A stretch of DNA of 37,723 nucleotides from Bacteroidales bacterium (GTDB taxonomy: Bacteria > Bacteroidota > Bacteroidia > Bacteroidales > WCHB1-69): assembly GCA_017961265.1 (NCBI GenBank), contig JAGCXN010000011.1, positions 1-37,723 of the forward strand, written 5' to 3'. Both the position numbers and the translations under genes were made by a program. The notes below the pieces were generated by a model that made no database searches, was not told where the DNA came from, and saw only the letters and a list, made by a program, of their open reading frames with translations. Position 1 is the first letter of the stretch; the number at the start of each line of letters is the position of its first letter. Shown here one piece after another: positions 22,951 through 34,007 of the stretch.

Positions 22951-25089
22951 ATGATTCGTATGACTTTCAACCAACGGATAAAAACGCTTTGCGTCCTTTT
23001 TTCATTTGTATTTGTCTTCTTTTCTGGTAGCGCCCAGGAGGTGCTGACGGGCTTGCGTGTAAACAAGTCTGTCGCACGAGAGGCTGCCAAACACACGCTA
23101 TCGCTACCTACTCGTACAGACGGACTACACTTGCCATTTGTGGACGATTTTTCCAATTATATGGGCTATCCCAGTTCCGCATTATGGCAGGATCGTTATG
23201 CCTATGTCAATCGTACTTTCGCCATCCAACCTCCCACTCTCGGAGTGGTGACGCTGGACGCTCTTGACGAAAAGGGCAACGTGTATGCCCACGCCGACGG
23301 CGCCGGGTTCAAGGCGGACCTCCTTACTTCGTTGCCTATACGCCTTGACTACAATTTCACATTGAATCGTGAGATGCGGGTGAGTGATTCGCTGTACCTC
23401 AGTTTCTACTATCAGCCCGCTGGGGGCTCTCTCTCCGGTGTGGAGTGGGAACGCCTCGGCAACCGCCCCGAAGGCCGTGATTCGCTTATACTTGAGTTCG
23501 GATACGCCACGGGCGATACGATATTTCTCGGATACGAATACTGTGATTACTATCTCGGTGAGGATGAGAGCTATGTCATTGGCGATACGCTCTTCAATCC
23601 TTTTATGCCCGACAATTATTATATCTTTGATCACGCCGCTTTTCCTGGCGACCTCATTTCGTTGCCGTGTAATGAGTTGTATGGGCCCGAAATATATTGG
23701 GAACACATTTGGAGTACTCCGGGAGAACTGCTTGACAATTGGATTGCTGAGAATCCGTTGCAGTATTTTAAGCAAGTGCTGATCCCCATTACTGACAGCC
23801 GTTGGTTTGTCAATAACTTCCAGTTCCGTTTCCGTAATCTGGCAAGTCTGGAGGATAATGCCATCGTAGGATGGGCCAGTAATGTCGATCAGTGGAACAT
23901 CGACTATGTGCGTTTGGATGTGAATCGCTCGCAGAATGACAGGTATCCCAACGACCTTGCTTTCGTAATGCCGACTACATCCATCCTCAAGGAATACCAA
24001 GCCATGCCGTGGTCGCAGTACAGAGATAGCGACCTTGCTAGTGCTTTTGACAACAAAATGGCCAATCTTTCTCAAAACGTGAAAAACAGCGATTACACGT
24101 TCAATATCCGGAAAGTGGGCGGTGGTCAGGTGGCGAGCTACCTCACCAACAACGAGAACGCCTATCCGTATTACGACCATGGGTTGCACGATGTTCCTGC
24201 ACACGCTACTCCGGCTTTCAATTTCAGCTCTCTGCCGACAGACGCTGCCGACAGCGCTTCATTCATTATCACCCATATTTTCAAGGAGGTGGGTGTTGGA
24301 GACGACCGCCGCTGCAATGACACGTGCATCTTTGAGCAGAAATTCAGCAACTATTATGCCTACGACGACGGTACTGCCGAAGCAGGCTACAGCATACTCT
24401 CTACGATGACCATTCCCGAAGCCTATTTTGCCATGCGCTTTACATTGGCCCAGCCAGACACCCTCCGCGCTGTCAAAATGTGGTTCAACGCTGTTCTCGA
24501 AAATGCCAATTTTGAGGAATTTACCATGATGGTATGGGGCGATAATGGGAATCGTCCAGGAGAAGTCCTTTATGAGCAGGCACATCAGCTCCCTTCGCAC
24601 GCCGACGCATACACTGACTTTGTGACGTATCGTCTCGATGAGCCTGTTGCCATCTCAGGCACCTTCTATGTGGGTTTCTACCAAGACCATTCGGTGCAAC
24701 TGAACATCGGGTTCGACCAGAACACCGACTCGCGCAGCCATTTCCTATACAAGACGACGGGTGTGTGGTGCGAACCTTTCCTGAAAGGTACCCCGATGAT
24801 TCGTCCGGTGATAGGGGCGCCTATTCCTGTACCTGTTAGTGTTACAGAGCAGGATTATACCTACATTCTGGTGTATCCGAATCCCACTTCGGACATCCTC
24901 AACGTGGCTCTACCCGAACAGTGCGTGGTTGCCAACTGCCGCATTTTCGATGCTTTTGGTCGGTTGGTGGACAGCCGTCATGGTGCTGTTGATTCCATCA
25001 ATGTCAGTCACTTGTCCCCCGGTCTGTATCTTCTCCAACTGACAGATGCTGCCGGCCATGTTTTCACACAGAAGTTTGTGAAAGAGTAA
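22951..25089 (+). CDS. Large secreted protein with T9SS type A sorting domain
   Basis: The 712-residue protein has a signal peptide (core LCVLFSFVFVFFSGSAQ). A long body without a domain I recognise follows, then a C-terminal T9SS domain of about 75 residues (YTYILVYPNPTSDILNVAL, then CRIFDAFGRLV, then LSPGLYLLQLTD, ending FVKE). The body contains jelly-roll-like beta segments (for example LRAVKMWFNAVLEN and GTFYVGFYQDHS). Its ATG directly abuts the PASTA protein stop codon (TAA then ATG); a second ATG three codons on (22960) is equally possible. The close linkage to a peptidoglycan-sensing-type protein suggests an envelope role, but the function is unknown. Confidence 0.86.
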   Translation: MIRMTFNQRIKTLCVLFSFVFVFFSGSAQEVLTGLRVNKSVAREAAKHTLSLPTRTDGLHLPFVDDFSNYMGYPSSALWQDRYAYVNRTFAIQPPTLGVVTLDALDEKGNVYAHADGAGFKADLLTSLPIRLDYNFTLNREMRVSDSLYLSFYYQPAGGSLSGVEWERLGNRPEGRDSLILEFGYATGDTIFLGYEYCDYYLGEDESYVIGDTLFNPFMPDNYYIFDHAAFPGDLISLPCNELYGPEIYWEHIWSTPGELLDNWIAENPLQYFKQVLIPITDSRWFVNNFQFRFRNLASLEDNAIVGWASNVDQWNIDYVRLDVNRSQNDRYPNDLAFVMPTTSILKEYQAMPWSQYRDSDLASAFDNKMANLSQNVKNSDYTFNIRKVGGGQVASYLTNNENAYPYYDHGLHDVPAHATPAFNFSSLPTDAADSASFIITHIFKEVGVGDDRRCNDTCIFEQKFSNYYAYDDGTAEAGYSILSTMTIPEAYFAMRFTLAQPDTLRAVKMWFNAVLENANFEEFTMMVWGDNGNRPGEVLYEQAHQLPSHADAYTDFVTYRLDEPVAISGTFYVGFYQDHSVQLNIGFDQNTDSRSHFLYKTTGVWCEPFLKGTPMIRPVIGAPIPVPVSVTEQDYTYILVYPNPTSDILNVALPEQCVVANCRIFDAFGRLVDSRHGAVDSINVSHLSPGLYLLQLTDAAGHVFTQKFVKE

Positions 25090-25119
25090 GTTTTTTGATG
25101 TTTGGTTAAATTGATCAGT

Positions 25120-27468
25120 ATGAAAAAAATTATCCTGTTTTTTGCGGGAATTCTGCTTGCCACAGTCACTTGCGCCCAAGACCGCACCGACAGCTTACAT
25201 ATCGCCCATTACGATATTAATTTGAATATCACGGATTTCGCTAACCATGTCGTTTATGGTTACGCCGACCTTACGGCCGTCGCCAAGGTCAATGCCTTGC
25301 CGCAAATCGACCTCGATCTCAAACAGCTTGTCGCCGATTCTGTACGGGTTGAAGGGGAGGGGATTCTTTCATTTACCCATGAAGGTACTTTGTTACGGAT
25401 ACCTTTACAGACGCCAGCCAATCAGGGAGATACGCTACATGTAAGGGTCTATTACAGTGGCGTTCCTGGCACAGACTCCTACTTCGGCGGTTTCTATTTT
25501 TCAGGGGAATATTGCTACAATATAGGTGTCGCTTTCCGTGACCTGCCGCACAATTTCGGACGCGGCTGGTATCCTTGCCTCGACTTTTTCACCGACAAGT
25601 CCACCTATACGTTTAATATCGAAACCGAAGCCAACAAACGTGCCATTTGCGGTGGATATCTCCGTGACAGTATCGTAACCGACTCAAATACAATCATCTG
25701 GCAGTGGCAGTTGGACGAGCCCGTCCCGACCTATTTGACTTCTGTCGCCGTAGGTAACTATATGCACTACGCGGATACGGTTCAGGGCATGGAACGCGTC
25801 ATCCCGATTGACATTTATACTTATCCGGAGCACTTCAGCCGCATTCCGAACACTTTTGCCAATCTTAAAAATACCATCCACATTTATGAGATGCGTTATG
25901 GCCCATATCGTTGGAATCGAGTGGGTTATGTGGGTGTAAACTTCAATGCCGGTGCGATGGAGCATGTCACCAACATCGCTTATCCCAATTTCGCCATCTC
26001 GGGGAACACGAGCTATGAAACACTATATATGCATGAGCTTTCACACATGTGGTTCGGCGATTTGATTACCTGCCAAAGCGCTGAGGACATGTGGTTGAAC
26101 GAAGGTTTTGCCAACTACAGCGAGTTCGTGGTTGCAGAAATCCTCTACCCGTCCAATGACCCTGATGTTGACGGATACAAGGCGGGAATCCGCGACCAGC
26201 ACCGCAATGTGCTGAAGAAGGCTCATACTGACGATGGCGGCTACTGGGCTTTGAATCAGATTCCGCAGGATGTGACCTACGGTACCACTACCTACGACAA
26301 GGGTGGTATTGTGGTTCATACACTTCGTAAGTATATGGGTGACAGCGTATTTTTTGATGCCATCCGTGCTTACTTGACACATTTTTCATATCAGAATGTG
26401 TCTTCCGAGGACTTTTTCGGCTTTATGTCGCAACATAGCGGACAGGACTTGCAGGACTTTTTCGAGGGTTGGGTCGCACAGCCCGGCTTCCTGCACTTCT
26501 CCGTTGATTCCGTCCGTCCGACGGGCAATGCGAACGAGTACCGTTTCTTCGTTCGCCAACGTCTGAGCCACGCTAATTATTTCGCTAACAGCAATAAAAT
26601 TGATATTACATTTTTTTCTGCTGATAATCAGAATTATACAATTAGAACCTTCACCTTTGACGGTGAATTTGCCGAAGGTGTTGTTACCTTGCCATTCATC
26701 CCCGTTTTTGCCGTTGTAGATTTGGATGAGAAGCTTGCTGATGCCATTGTGGATTACAACACTTTGGTCACTTCTACGGGCACCAAGTCCATGAATGAGG
26801 CGAATGTGCGGATTAACGTCACTGCGTTGGCCGATACCGCCTGGGTGCGGGTTGAGGACAACTATGTGGCTCCCGATCCTTTGAAAGAGCCGAATGAGCA
26901 TATTACCGCCTTGTCATCGTCGCACTTCTGGCGCATCGAAGCCACACCAGATAGGATCACGGACGGACGTATCCGTTTTATTGCACGCACGTCAGCTACG
27001 GGCATTGACTATGAACTATTTAATGGACATGCGGTGAGTGAGTTGCAGTTGCTTTATCGTCGAGATCCGTCAGAAGATTGGCAAATCATACATTGTAGCA
27101 AAACTCCGGGGGCGAATATGAGCTATGTCTATATTGTCACAGACGATTTTCGCGTCGGAGAATATACCCTCGCGATTGGAACATACCCCACCAGTGTGCG
27201 TGATAATAATAACAATACGGGCATGTCAGTCTATCCAAATCCTGCTTCAGAATCATTGACAGTCCAATTGCCCGATTCCTATGAATCAGAAACAAGTACG
27301 GGTTTTATGTATGATGCAAAAGGCAATCTGGTGCGCAGTTTCTTGCTTCAAGGCCGACAGCACGAAATAAGCACTTCGGACCTTCCTGCAGGTGTCTATA
27401 TTCTGAAAGTTTCCAATGAGGGACGGCGTCCCTTTTCATCCACCGTTTCCATTGTCAACAATCGTTAA
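25120..27468 (+). CDS. M1-family metallopeptidase with T9SS sorting domain
   Basis: The 782-residue protein has a signal peptide (MKKIILFFAGILLATVTCAQ) and an M1 aminopeptidase N-terminal beta domain. The catalytic domain carries HELSH at 305-309 and Glu328 (WLNEGFANY) exactly 18 residues on, giving the HExxH-x18-E zinc site. The exopeptidase motif reads GAMEH at 278-282, where GAMEN is usual. YDKGGIVVHTLR supplies the likely catalytic tyrosine. A C-terminal T9SS domain (SVYPNPASESLTV, GVYILKV) sends it to the surface, so it probably trims peptides outside the cell. The ATG at 25120 was preferred to a TTG at 25102. The glycosyltransferase gene follows after 18 bp. Confidence 0.93.
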   Translation: MKKIILFFAGILLATVTCAQDRTDSLHIAHYDINLNITDFANHVVYGYADLTAVAKVNALPQIDLDLKQLVADSVRVEGEGILSFTHEGTLLRIPLQTPANQGDTLHVRVYYSGVPGTDSYFGGFYFSGEYCYNIGVAFRDLPHNFGRGWYPCLDFFTDKSTYTFNIETEANKRAICGGYLRDSIVTDSNTIIWQWQLDEPVPTYLTSVAVGNYMHYADTVQGMERVIPIDIYTYPEHFSRIPNTFANLKNTIHIYEMRYGPYRWNRVGYVGVNFNAGAMEHVTNIAYPNFAISGNTSYETLYMHELSHMWFGDLITCQSAEDMWLNEGFANYSEFVVAEILYPSNDPDVDGYKAGIRDQHRNVLKKAHTDDGGYWALNQIPQDVTYGTTTYDKGGIVVHTLRKYMGDSVFFDAIRAYLTHFSYQNVSSEDFFGFMSQHSGQDLQDFFEGWVAQPGFLHFSVDSVRPTGNANEYRFFVRQRLSHANYFANSNKIDITFFSADNQNYTIRTFTFDGEFAEGVVTLPFIPVFAVVDLDEKLADAIVDYNTLVTSTGTKSMNEANVRINVTALADTAWVRVEDNYVAPDPLKEPNEHITALSSSHFWRIEATPDRITDGRIRFIARTSATGIDYELFNGHAVSELQLLYRRDPSEDWQIIHCSKTPGANMSYVYIVTDDFRVGEYTLAIGTYPTSVRDNNNNTGMSVYPNPASESLTVQLPDSYESETSTGFMYDAKGNLVRSFLLQGRQHEISTSDLPAGVYILKVSNEGRRPFSSTVSIVNNR

Positions 27469-27486
27469 TCGCTGATTCATAGTAAA

Positions 27487-28611
27487 ATGAATATTGCCGT
27501 CAATACGCGCTTGTTGGTTCCAAAGCTGGAAGGTATCGGCTGGTTCGAGTACGAAACGCTCCGCCGCATTGTGACGCAGCATCCGGAGCATACTTTCCAC
27601 TTTATCTTTGATCGTGACTACGACGAGCGATTCCTTTTTTCTGACAACGTAAAACCGGTGCTCACATTCCCTCCGTGCCGTCATCACCCTTACTTTTGGT
27701 TCTTCTATTTTGAGTGGGCTATTCCATACGTGCTTCGCAAAATCAAGCCTGACCTGTTCCTTTCACCCGACGGCTGGATGACACTACGTACAGATGTGCC
27801 GCAAGTAACTGTTATCCACGATATTAACTTTGCCCACCATCCGGAGTTCTTCAGTCCCGCTTTCCGCAAGTATTTTGACAAATATTTCCCGAAATTTGCC
27901 GAAAAAGCCGTCAGAATCGCCACCGTATCAGAGTTTTCCAAACAGGACATCTGCCAAACATACGGTATTGGCGAAGAAAAAATCGATGTCGTCTATAACG
28001 GTAGTAACGAATTGTTCCGTCCGTTGGACGCGGGCGAAAAGGCGCGGGTGCAGGTGCAGTATGCCGGCGGCTGCGACTACTTCCTGTTCGTGAGTGCCAT
28101 CAACAAGCGGAAGAACCTGCCGAATATCTTGCGGGCCTTCGACCGCTACAAGGAGCAGAGCGGCTCTGATGTCAAGTTTCTGGTAGTTGGCGGACGTGCC
28201 GGCAAGCAGGAGGAACTGGACGAGGTGCTTGCCTCAATGAAGCATGTGCAGGATGTCCGTTTCTTGGGGCATTTGCCTGCAAAGGAGTTGACATTGGTCA
28301 CCGGTGCTTCCATTGCATTGGTGTATGCTTCTCTCTTTGAGGGTTTTGGAATTCCCATCATTGAAGCATATAATGCAGAAACGGCCGTCATCACCTCCAA
28401 CACATCATCCATGCCGGAGGTAGCCGGTGACGCTGCAATTCTTGTGGATCCGCTGTCGGTGGAACAGATTGCCGATGCGATGGCGAAACTGGCTTCTGAT
28501 AATTATTTCCGTTCCTTGCTCATAGAGAAGGGTAGGGGACAGCGCCAAAAATTTAGCTGGGATTTATCGGCCCAAAAGCTGTGGGCTTGTATAGAAAAGG
28601 CGATGAAATGA
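27487..28611 (+). CDS. Family 4-type glycosyltransferase
   Basis: The 374-residue protein is a GT-B glycosyltransferase of the GT4 kind. The C-terminal half shows the nucleotide-sugar domain: FLFVSAINKRKNLPNILRAF, VRFLGHLPAKEL, and the EGFGIPIIE (E-x7-E) motif, followed by SSMPEVAGDAAILVDP. The N-terminal half has LVPKLEGIGWFEYETLRRI, similar to mannosyltransferase-like members. It is cytoplasmic and would transfer a sugar from an activated donor to a lipid- or protein-linked glycan. Donor and acceptor are unknown. It lies 18 bp after the M1 peptidase gene. Surface glycosylation of T9SS clients is a possible role (inference). The stop codon lies in the loop of a perfect terminator hairpin. 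Confidence 0.9.
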   Translation: MNIAVNTRLLVPKLEGIGWFEYETLRRIVTQHPEHTFHFIFDRDYDERFLFSDNVKPVLTFPPCRHHPYFWFFYFEWAIPYVLRKIKPDLFLSPDGWMTLRTDVPQVTVIHDINFAHHPEFFSPAFRKYFDKYFPKFAEKAVRIATVSEFSKQDICQTYGIGEEKIDVVYNGSNELFRPLDAGEKARVQVQYAGGCDYFLFVSAINKRKNLPNILRAFDRYKEQSGSDVKFLVVGGRAGKQEELDEVLASMKHVQDVRFLGHLPAKELTLVTGASIALVYASLFEGFGIPIIEAYNAETAVITSNTSSMPEVAGDAAILVDPLSVEQIADAMAKLASDNYFRSLLIEKGRGQRQKFSWDLSAQKLWACIEKAMK

Positions 28612-28630
28612 TTCATCGCCTTTTCTATAC
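28589..28630. terminator. Bidirectional terminator between the glycosyltransferase gene and guaB
   Basis: Perfect 19-bp arms (28589-28607 and 28612-28630; core GGCGATGAA/TTCATCGCC) with the 4-nt loop ATGA are flanked by AGAAAA and TTTTCT. Each convergent transcript therefore ends with a GC stem and U-run. The glycosyltransferase stop TGA (28609-28611) is inside the loop. Confidence 0.9.
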
Positions 28631-28649
28631 AATTGTGTGAAGTGATTTG

Positions 28650-31414
<2,765 letters not shown>

Positions 31415-31432
31415 CAATTAAGCTCCGTGTAT

Positions 31433-31472
31433 AAGAAAATCCCGTCAGAAATGGCGGGATTTTCTTTTTTTT
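31433..31472 (+). terminator. Rho-independent terminator after the CofE-like gene
   Basis: AAGAAAATCCCG (31433-31444) pairs with CGGGATTTTCTT (31455-31466), loop 10 nt, followed by a run of T. It is a strong intrinsic terminator. Confidence 0.9.
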
Positions 31473-31570
31473 GCTAAAATATCCCAAATAAATCCATATT
31501 TCAAATTTTAATTTTATGGAAAATTTAATAACTATTTCATTTTCAACAAGAAAATATTTTTCAAAATACA

Positions 31571-31601
31571 TTGAAAAATAGAAATATCTGCTTTATCTTT
31601 G
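31571..31601 (+). promoter_or_regulatory. Promoter for the DUF5618-like array
   Basis: TTG at 31571-31573, a 20-bp spacer and TATCTTTG at 31594-31601; the ATG is 33 bp downstream. The region between the terminator and this promoter (31473-31570) is A/T-rich with no gene seen. Confidence 0.65.
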
Positions 31602-31634
31602 TAGCCATATAAATGAGAATTAAAACGTTAAAAT

Positions 31635-32036
31635 ATGGAGAAAGAAAATCCAATTGAAGAGGCGCGCCGATATGTTGCCAATGCAGAAGAGATTATCGAG
31701 AGAGCGGTATATGAGCCTGAAACGAACTCGTATTTGGACAGCAAATACATCAAAGCCGCAGGGGACATGCTTTGGAAAGGCTGCCTGATAGCCCTTGATG
31801 CGGTGGTGAGTGTACGCAAAGGCAAAGGGCGGCCCTCCATTGAGAAATACAAGGAGGCGGTTGCCAAACGTGATCAAAAGCTTCTTCAATTTGTGAATAT
31901 GGGCTACAACACGATGCACCTTGTGATGGGCTATGACGGGAACAAGGAGAAGAAAGTCTGCGATGCGGGCTTCGATAGAGCCAACGCCATCATCGACCGT
32001 TGCGCACTGCTCTATCCGGGAAAAAAGTGCGCGTGA
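31635..32036 (+). CDS. DUF5618-like protein, copy 1 of 3
   Basis: The 133-residue, probably all-helical cytoplasmic protein matches the pattern I recall for DUF5618: NPIEEARRYVANAEEII, then YIKAAGDMLWKGCLIALDAVV, GKGRPSIEKYKEAV and GYNTMHLVMGYDG. The function of the family is unknown; its helical layout reminds me of HEPN-type domains, but no catalytic R-x4-H motif is visible. It is the most divergent of three tandem copies, about 74% identical to copy 2 by hand count. The ends (MEKENPIEEARRYVANAE and AIIDRCALLYPGKKCA) are identical in all three, which suggests recent duplication or gene conversion at the ends. Confidence 0.78.
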   Translation: MEKENPIEEARRYVANAEEIIERAVYEPETNSYLDSKYIKAAGDMLWKGCLIALDAVVSVRKGKGRPSIEKYKEAVAKRDQKLLQFVNMGYNTMHLVMGYDGNKEKKVCDAGFDRANAIIDRCALLYPGKKCA

Positions 32037-32074
32037 ACGACAATGTTAAAAGTTGAGATTTAAAACGTTAAATT

Positions 32075-32476
32075 ATGGAGAAGGAGAATCCAATTGAAGA
32101 GGCGCGCCGATATGTGGCCAATGCGGAAGCAATTATCGAGAATGCCTGTTATGATTCCGAGTTGAAAATCTATACGGATGGGAAATATATAAAGATAGCA
32201 GGGAACACTTTGTGGAACGGCTGCCTTGTCGCGCTGGATGCAGTTCTGAACATACGCCAGGGCAAAGGCCGACCGTCCATCGACAAATACAAGGCGGCTG
32301 CCGGAGAGCGCGATAAAAAGCTGCTGGCCGCCATCGTGGCTGGCTACAATACGATGCACCTTGCAATGGGTTATGACGGGAACAAGGACAAGAAAATCTG
32401 TGATGCGGGTTTTGAGAAAGCCAATGCCATCATCGACCGTTGCGCGCTGCTCTATCCGGGAAAAAAGTGCGCGTGA
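32075..32476 (+). CDS. DUF5618-like protein, copy 2 of 3
   Basis: This 133-residue paralogue lies 38 bp after copy 1. It differs from copy 3 at 8 of 133 positions (about 94% identity by hand count), so the copy 2/3 duplication is the more recent. The spacer before it (AAGTTGAGATTTAAAACGTT) recurs before copy 3 with one change, so the repeat unit of about 440 bp includes the 5' leader. No separate promoter was recognised; it is probably read from the promoter before copy 1. The helical pattern and the closing CALLYPGKKCA are retained. Confidence 0.78.
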   Translation: MEKENPIEEARRYVANAEAIIENACYDSELKIYTDGKYIKIAGNTLWNGCLVALDAVLNIRQGKGRPSIDKYKAAAGERDKKLLAAIVAGYNTMHLAMGYDGNKDKKICDAGFEKANAIIDRCALLYPGKKCA

Positions 32477-32513
32477 TGGACAAAGTAAAAGTTGAGATTT
32501 AAATCGTTAAAAT

Positions 32514-32915
32514 ATGGAGAAAGAGAATCCAATTGAAGAGGCGCGCCGGTATGTGGCCAATGCGGAAGCGATTATCGAGAATGCCTGTTATGATCCTGAG
32601 TTGAAAATCTATACGGATGGAAAATATATAAAGATAGCAGGGAACACTTTGTGGAACGGCTGCCTTGTCGCACTGGACGCGGTTTTGAACATACGCAAAG
32701 GCAAAGGCCGCCCGTCCATCGACAAATACAAGGCGGCTGCAGGAGAGCGTGACAAAAAGCTGCTGGCCGCCATCGTGGCCGGCTACAACACGATGCACCT
32801 GTATATGGGTTACGATGGTGCAAAAGGCAAAAAATTATGTGATGAAGGTTTTGAGTACGCCAACGCCATCATCGACCGTTGCGCGCTGTTGTACCCGGGA
32901 AAAAAGTGCGCGTGA
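32514..32915 (+). CDS. DUF5618-like protein, copy 3 of 3
   Basis: This 133-residue paralogue lies 37 bp after copy 2. Its eight differences from copy 2 are concentrated in the C-terminal third (LYMGYDGAKGKKLCDEGFEY against LAMGYDGNKDKKICDAGFEK), which may be where the copies diverge in partner or ligand. The frame is intact with no sign of decay. A leader-like fragment, AGTTAAAAGTTGAGAG, also follows this copy, as if a further unit had been lost or replaced. The palindrome at 32944 and a terminator at 32981 follow. Confidence 0.78.
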   Translation: MEKENPIEEARRYVANAEAIIENACYDPELKIYTDGKYIKIAGNTLWNGCLVALDAVLNIRKGKGRPSIDKYKAAAGERDKKLLAAIVAGYNTMHLYMGYDGAKGKKLCDEGFEYANAIIDRCALLYPGKKCA

Positions 32916-32922
32916 CGGATAT

Positions 32923-32965
32923 AGTTAAAAGTTGAGAGTTGTAGAGGCGTGGTGTACCGCGCCTC
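32923..32965 (+). repeat. Heptad tract plus diverged palindrome, copy 5
   Basis: Three 7-mers (AGTTAAA, AGTTGAG, AGTTGTA) run straight into GAGGCG-T-GGT-GT-ACC-G-CGCCTC (32944-32965), a diverged member of the GTAGAGACG palindrome family (preceded by GTA). The composite resembles the one at 12561-12602. Confidence 0.7.
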
Positions 32966-32980
32966 GGGATTAGAAGTTGT

Positions 32981-33025
32981 AAAGCAGGGTGGGGGAGTCG
33001 TCCGCAATGGTAGCCCTGCTTTTTT
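32981..33025 (+). terminator. Terminator after the DUF5618-like array
   Basis: AAAGCAGGG (32981-32989) pairs with CCCTGCTTT (33014-33022) and a T-run continues to 33025. The loop is long (24 nt). It works for plus-strand transcripts; on the minus strand no U-run follows. Confidence 0.65.
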
Positions 33026-33039
33026 CGTGAAACTTCGCA

Positions 33040-33954
33040 CTACTTGTCCGTCCCTATACGGGACTCGATAATCTTCGACCAAAGTTTTGAAACATTGGTG
33101 CTGGCTTCGGCATGGTTGAGGAAGCACTCCATCGTGTTCTTCAGCAGCATCGCGATGGTCAGCGGACCCACGCCGCCCGGAACCGGCGTGATGTATCCCG
33201 CCACTTCGCAGGCCGCATCGAAATCCACGTCGCCCACCAGCTTGCCCTCGGCATTACGGGTGATGCCCACATCAATGACCACCGCCCCCGGCTTGATCAT
33301 ATCTGCCGTGATCAGCTTCTCTTTTCCGACGGCAACTACTAGAATATCAGCCAGTAACGTCATCGCCTTCAAGTCCTTCGTATGGGTGTGCGTCATAATG
33401 ACGGTGGCGTTCTCGTCCAACAGAATCTTGGCCACCGGCTTTCCAACTATGTTGCTGCGCCCGACCACTACAGCGGTCTTACCGTCAATCGTAACGCCCG
33501 TACTCATAATGAGTTGCACAATGCCTTTGGGCGTGCAGGGCACAATGCCGTGCATTCCCTGCCACAGCTCACCCACATTCAGCGGGTGGAACCCATCCAC
33601 ATCCTTGCCTTTGTCAATGGCTTGGATGATGTGATACTCATTAAGATGCTTGGGGATAGGAAGTTGTACCAAAATGCCGTCCACGAGCGGGTCTTCGTTC
33701 AATACGTGGATCAGGTCCAAAAGTTCCTTCTCCGTGATGGTCGGCTCCAACGCGATGAGACGGGAGTCCATCCCGACGGAGGCAGCGGCGGCCAGTTTGT
33801 GCTTCACGTAACGTTGGCTGCCCTCATCATTACCGACCAGAATAATGTAAAGGGAGGGACGACGCCCGTACTTGGCTTCCAAGTTGGGCATCTGGGTACT
33901 CATTTTCTCCTTAATACGAGTGGCAAGTGCTTTTCCGTCAATGATTTGAGCCAT
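33040..33954 (-). CDS. folD: Bifunctional methylenetetrahydrofolate dehydrogenase/cyclohydrolase
   Basis: The 304-residue FolD interconverts 5,10-methylene-THF and 10-formyl-THF. The active-site lysine is in the RYVKHKLAAAASVG block; VDGILVQLPIPKHLN, PCTPKGIVQLI, VVVGRSNIVGKPVAKILL and the C-terminal PVPGGVGPLTIAMLL are diagnostic. 10-formyl-THF is the one-carbon donor for PurN and PurH, whose genes lie just upstream on the same strand, separated by purD. The gap from purD is 53 bp, so it may be the last gene of that group. The C-terminus has about 15 extra residues beyond the family core, ending ESRIGTDK. Confidence 0.97.
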   Translation of the reverse strand: MAQIIDGKALATRIKEKMSTQMPNLEAKYGRRPSLYIILVGNDEGSQRYVKHKLAAAASVGMDSRLIALEPTITEKELLDLIHVLNEDPLVDGILVQLPIPKHLNEYHIIQAIDKGKDVDGFHPLNVGELWQGMHGIVPCTPKGIVQLIMSTGVTIDGKTAVVVGRSNIVGKPVAKILLDENATVIMTHTHTKDLKAMTLLADILVVAVGKEKLITADMIKPGAVVIDVGITRNAEGKLVGDVDFDAACEVAGYITPVPGGVGPLTIAMLLKNTMECFLNHAEASTNVSKLWSKIIESRIGTDK

Positions 33955-34007
33955 TCTTGCTTTTGTTTTTAATTATTAGATAATACGAAAATAGTACTTC
34001 CTAGTTT

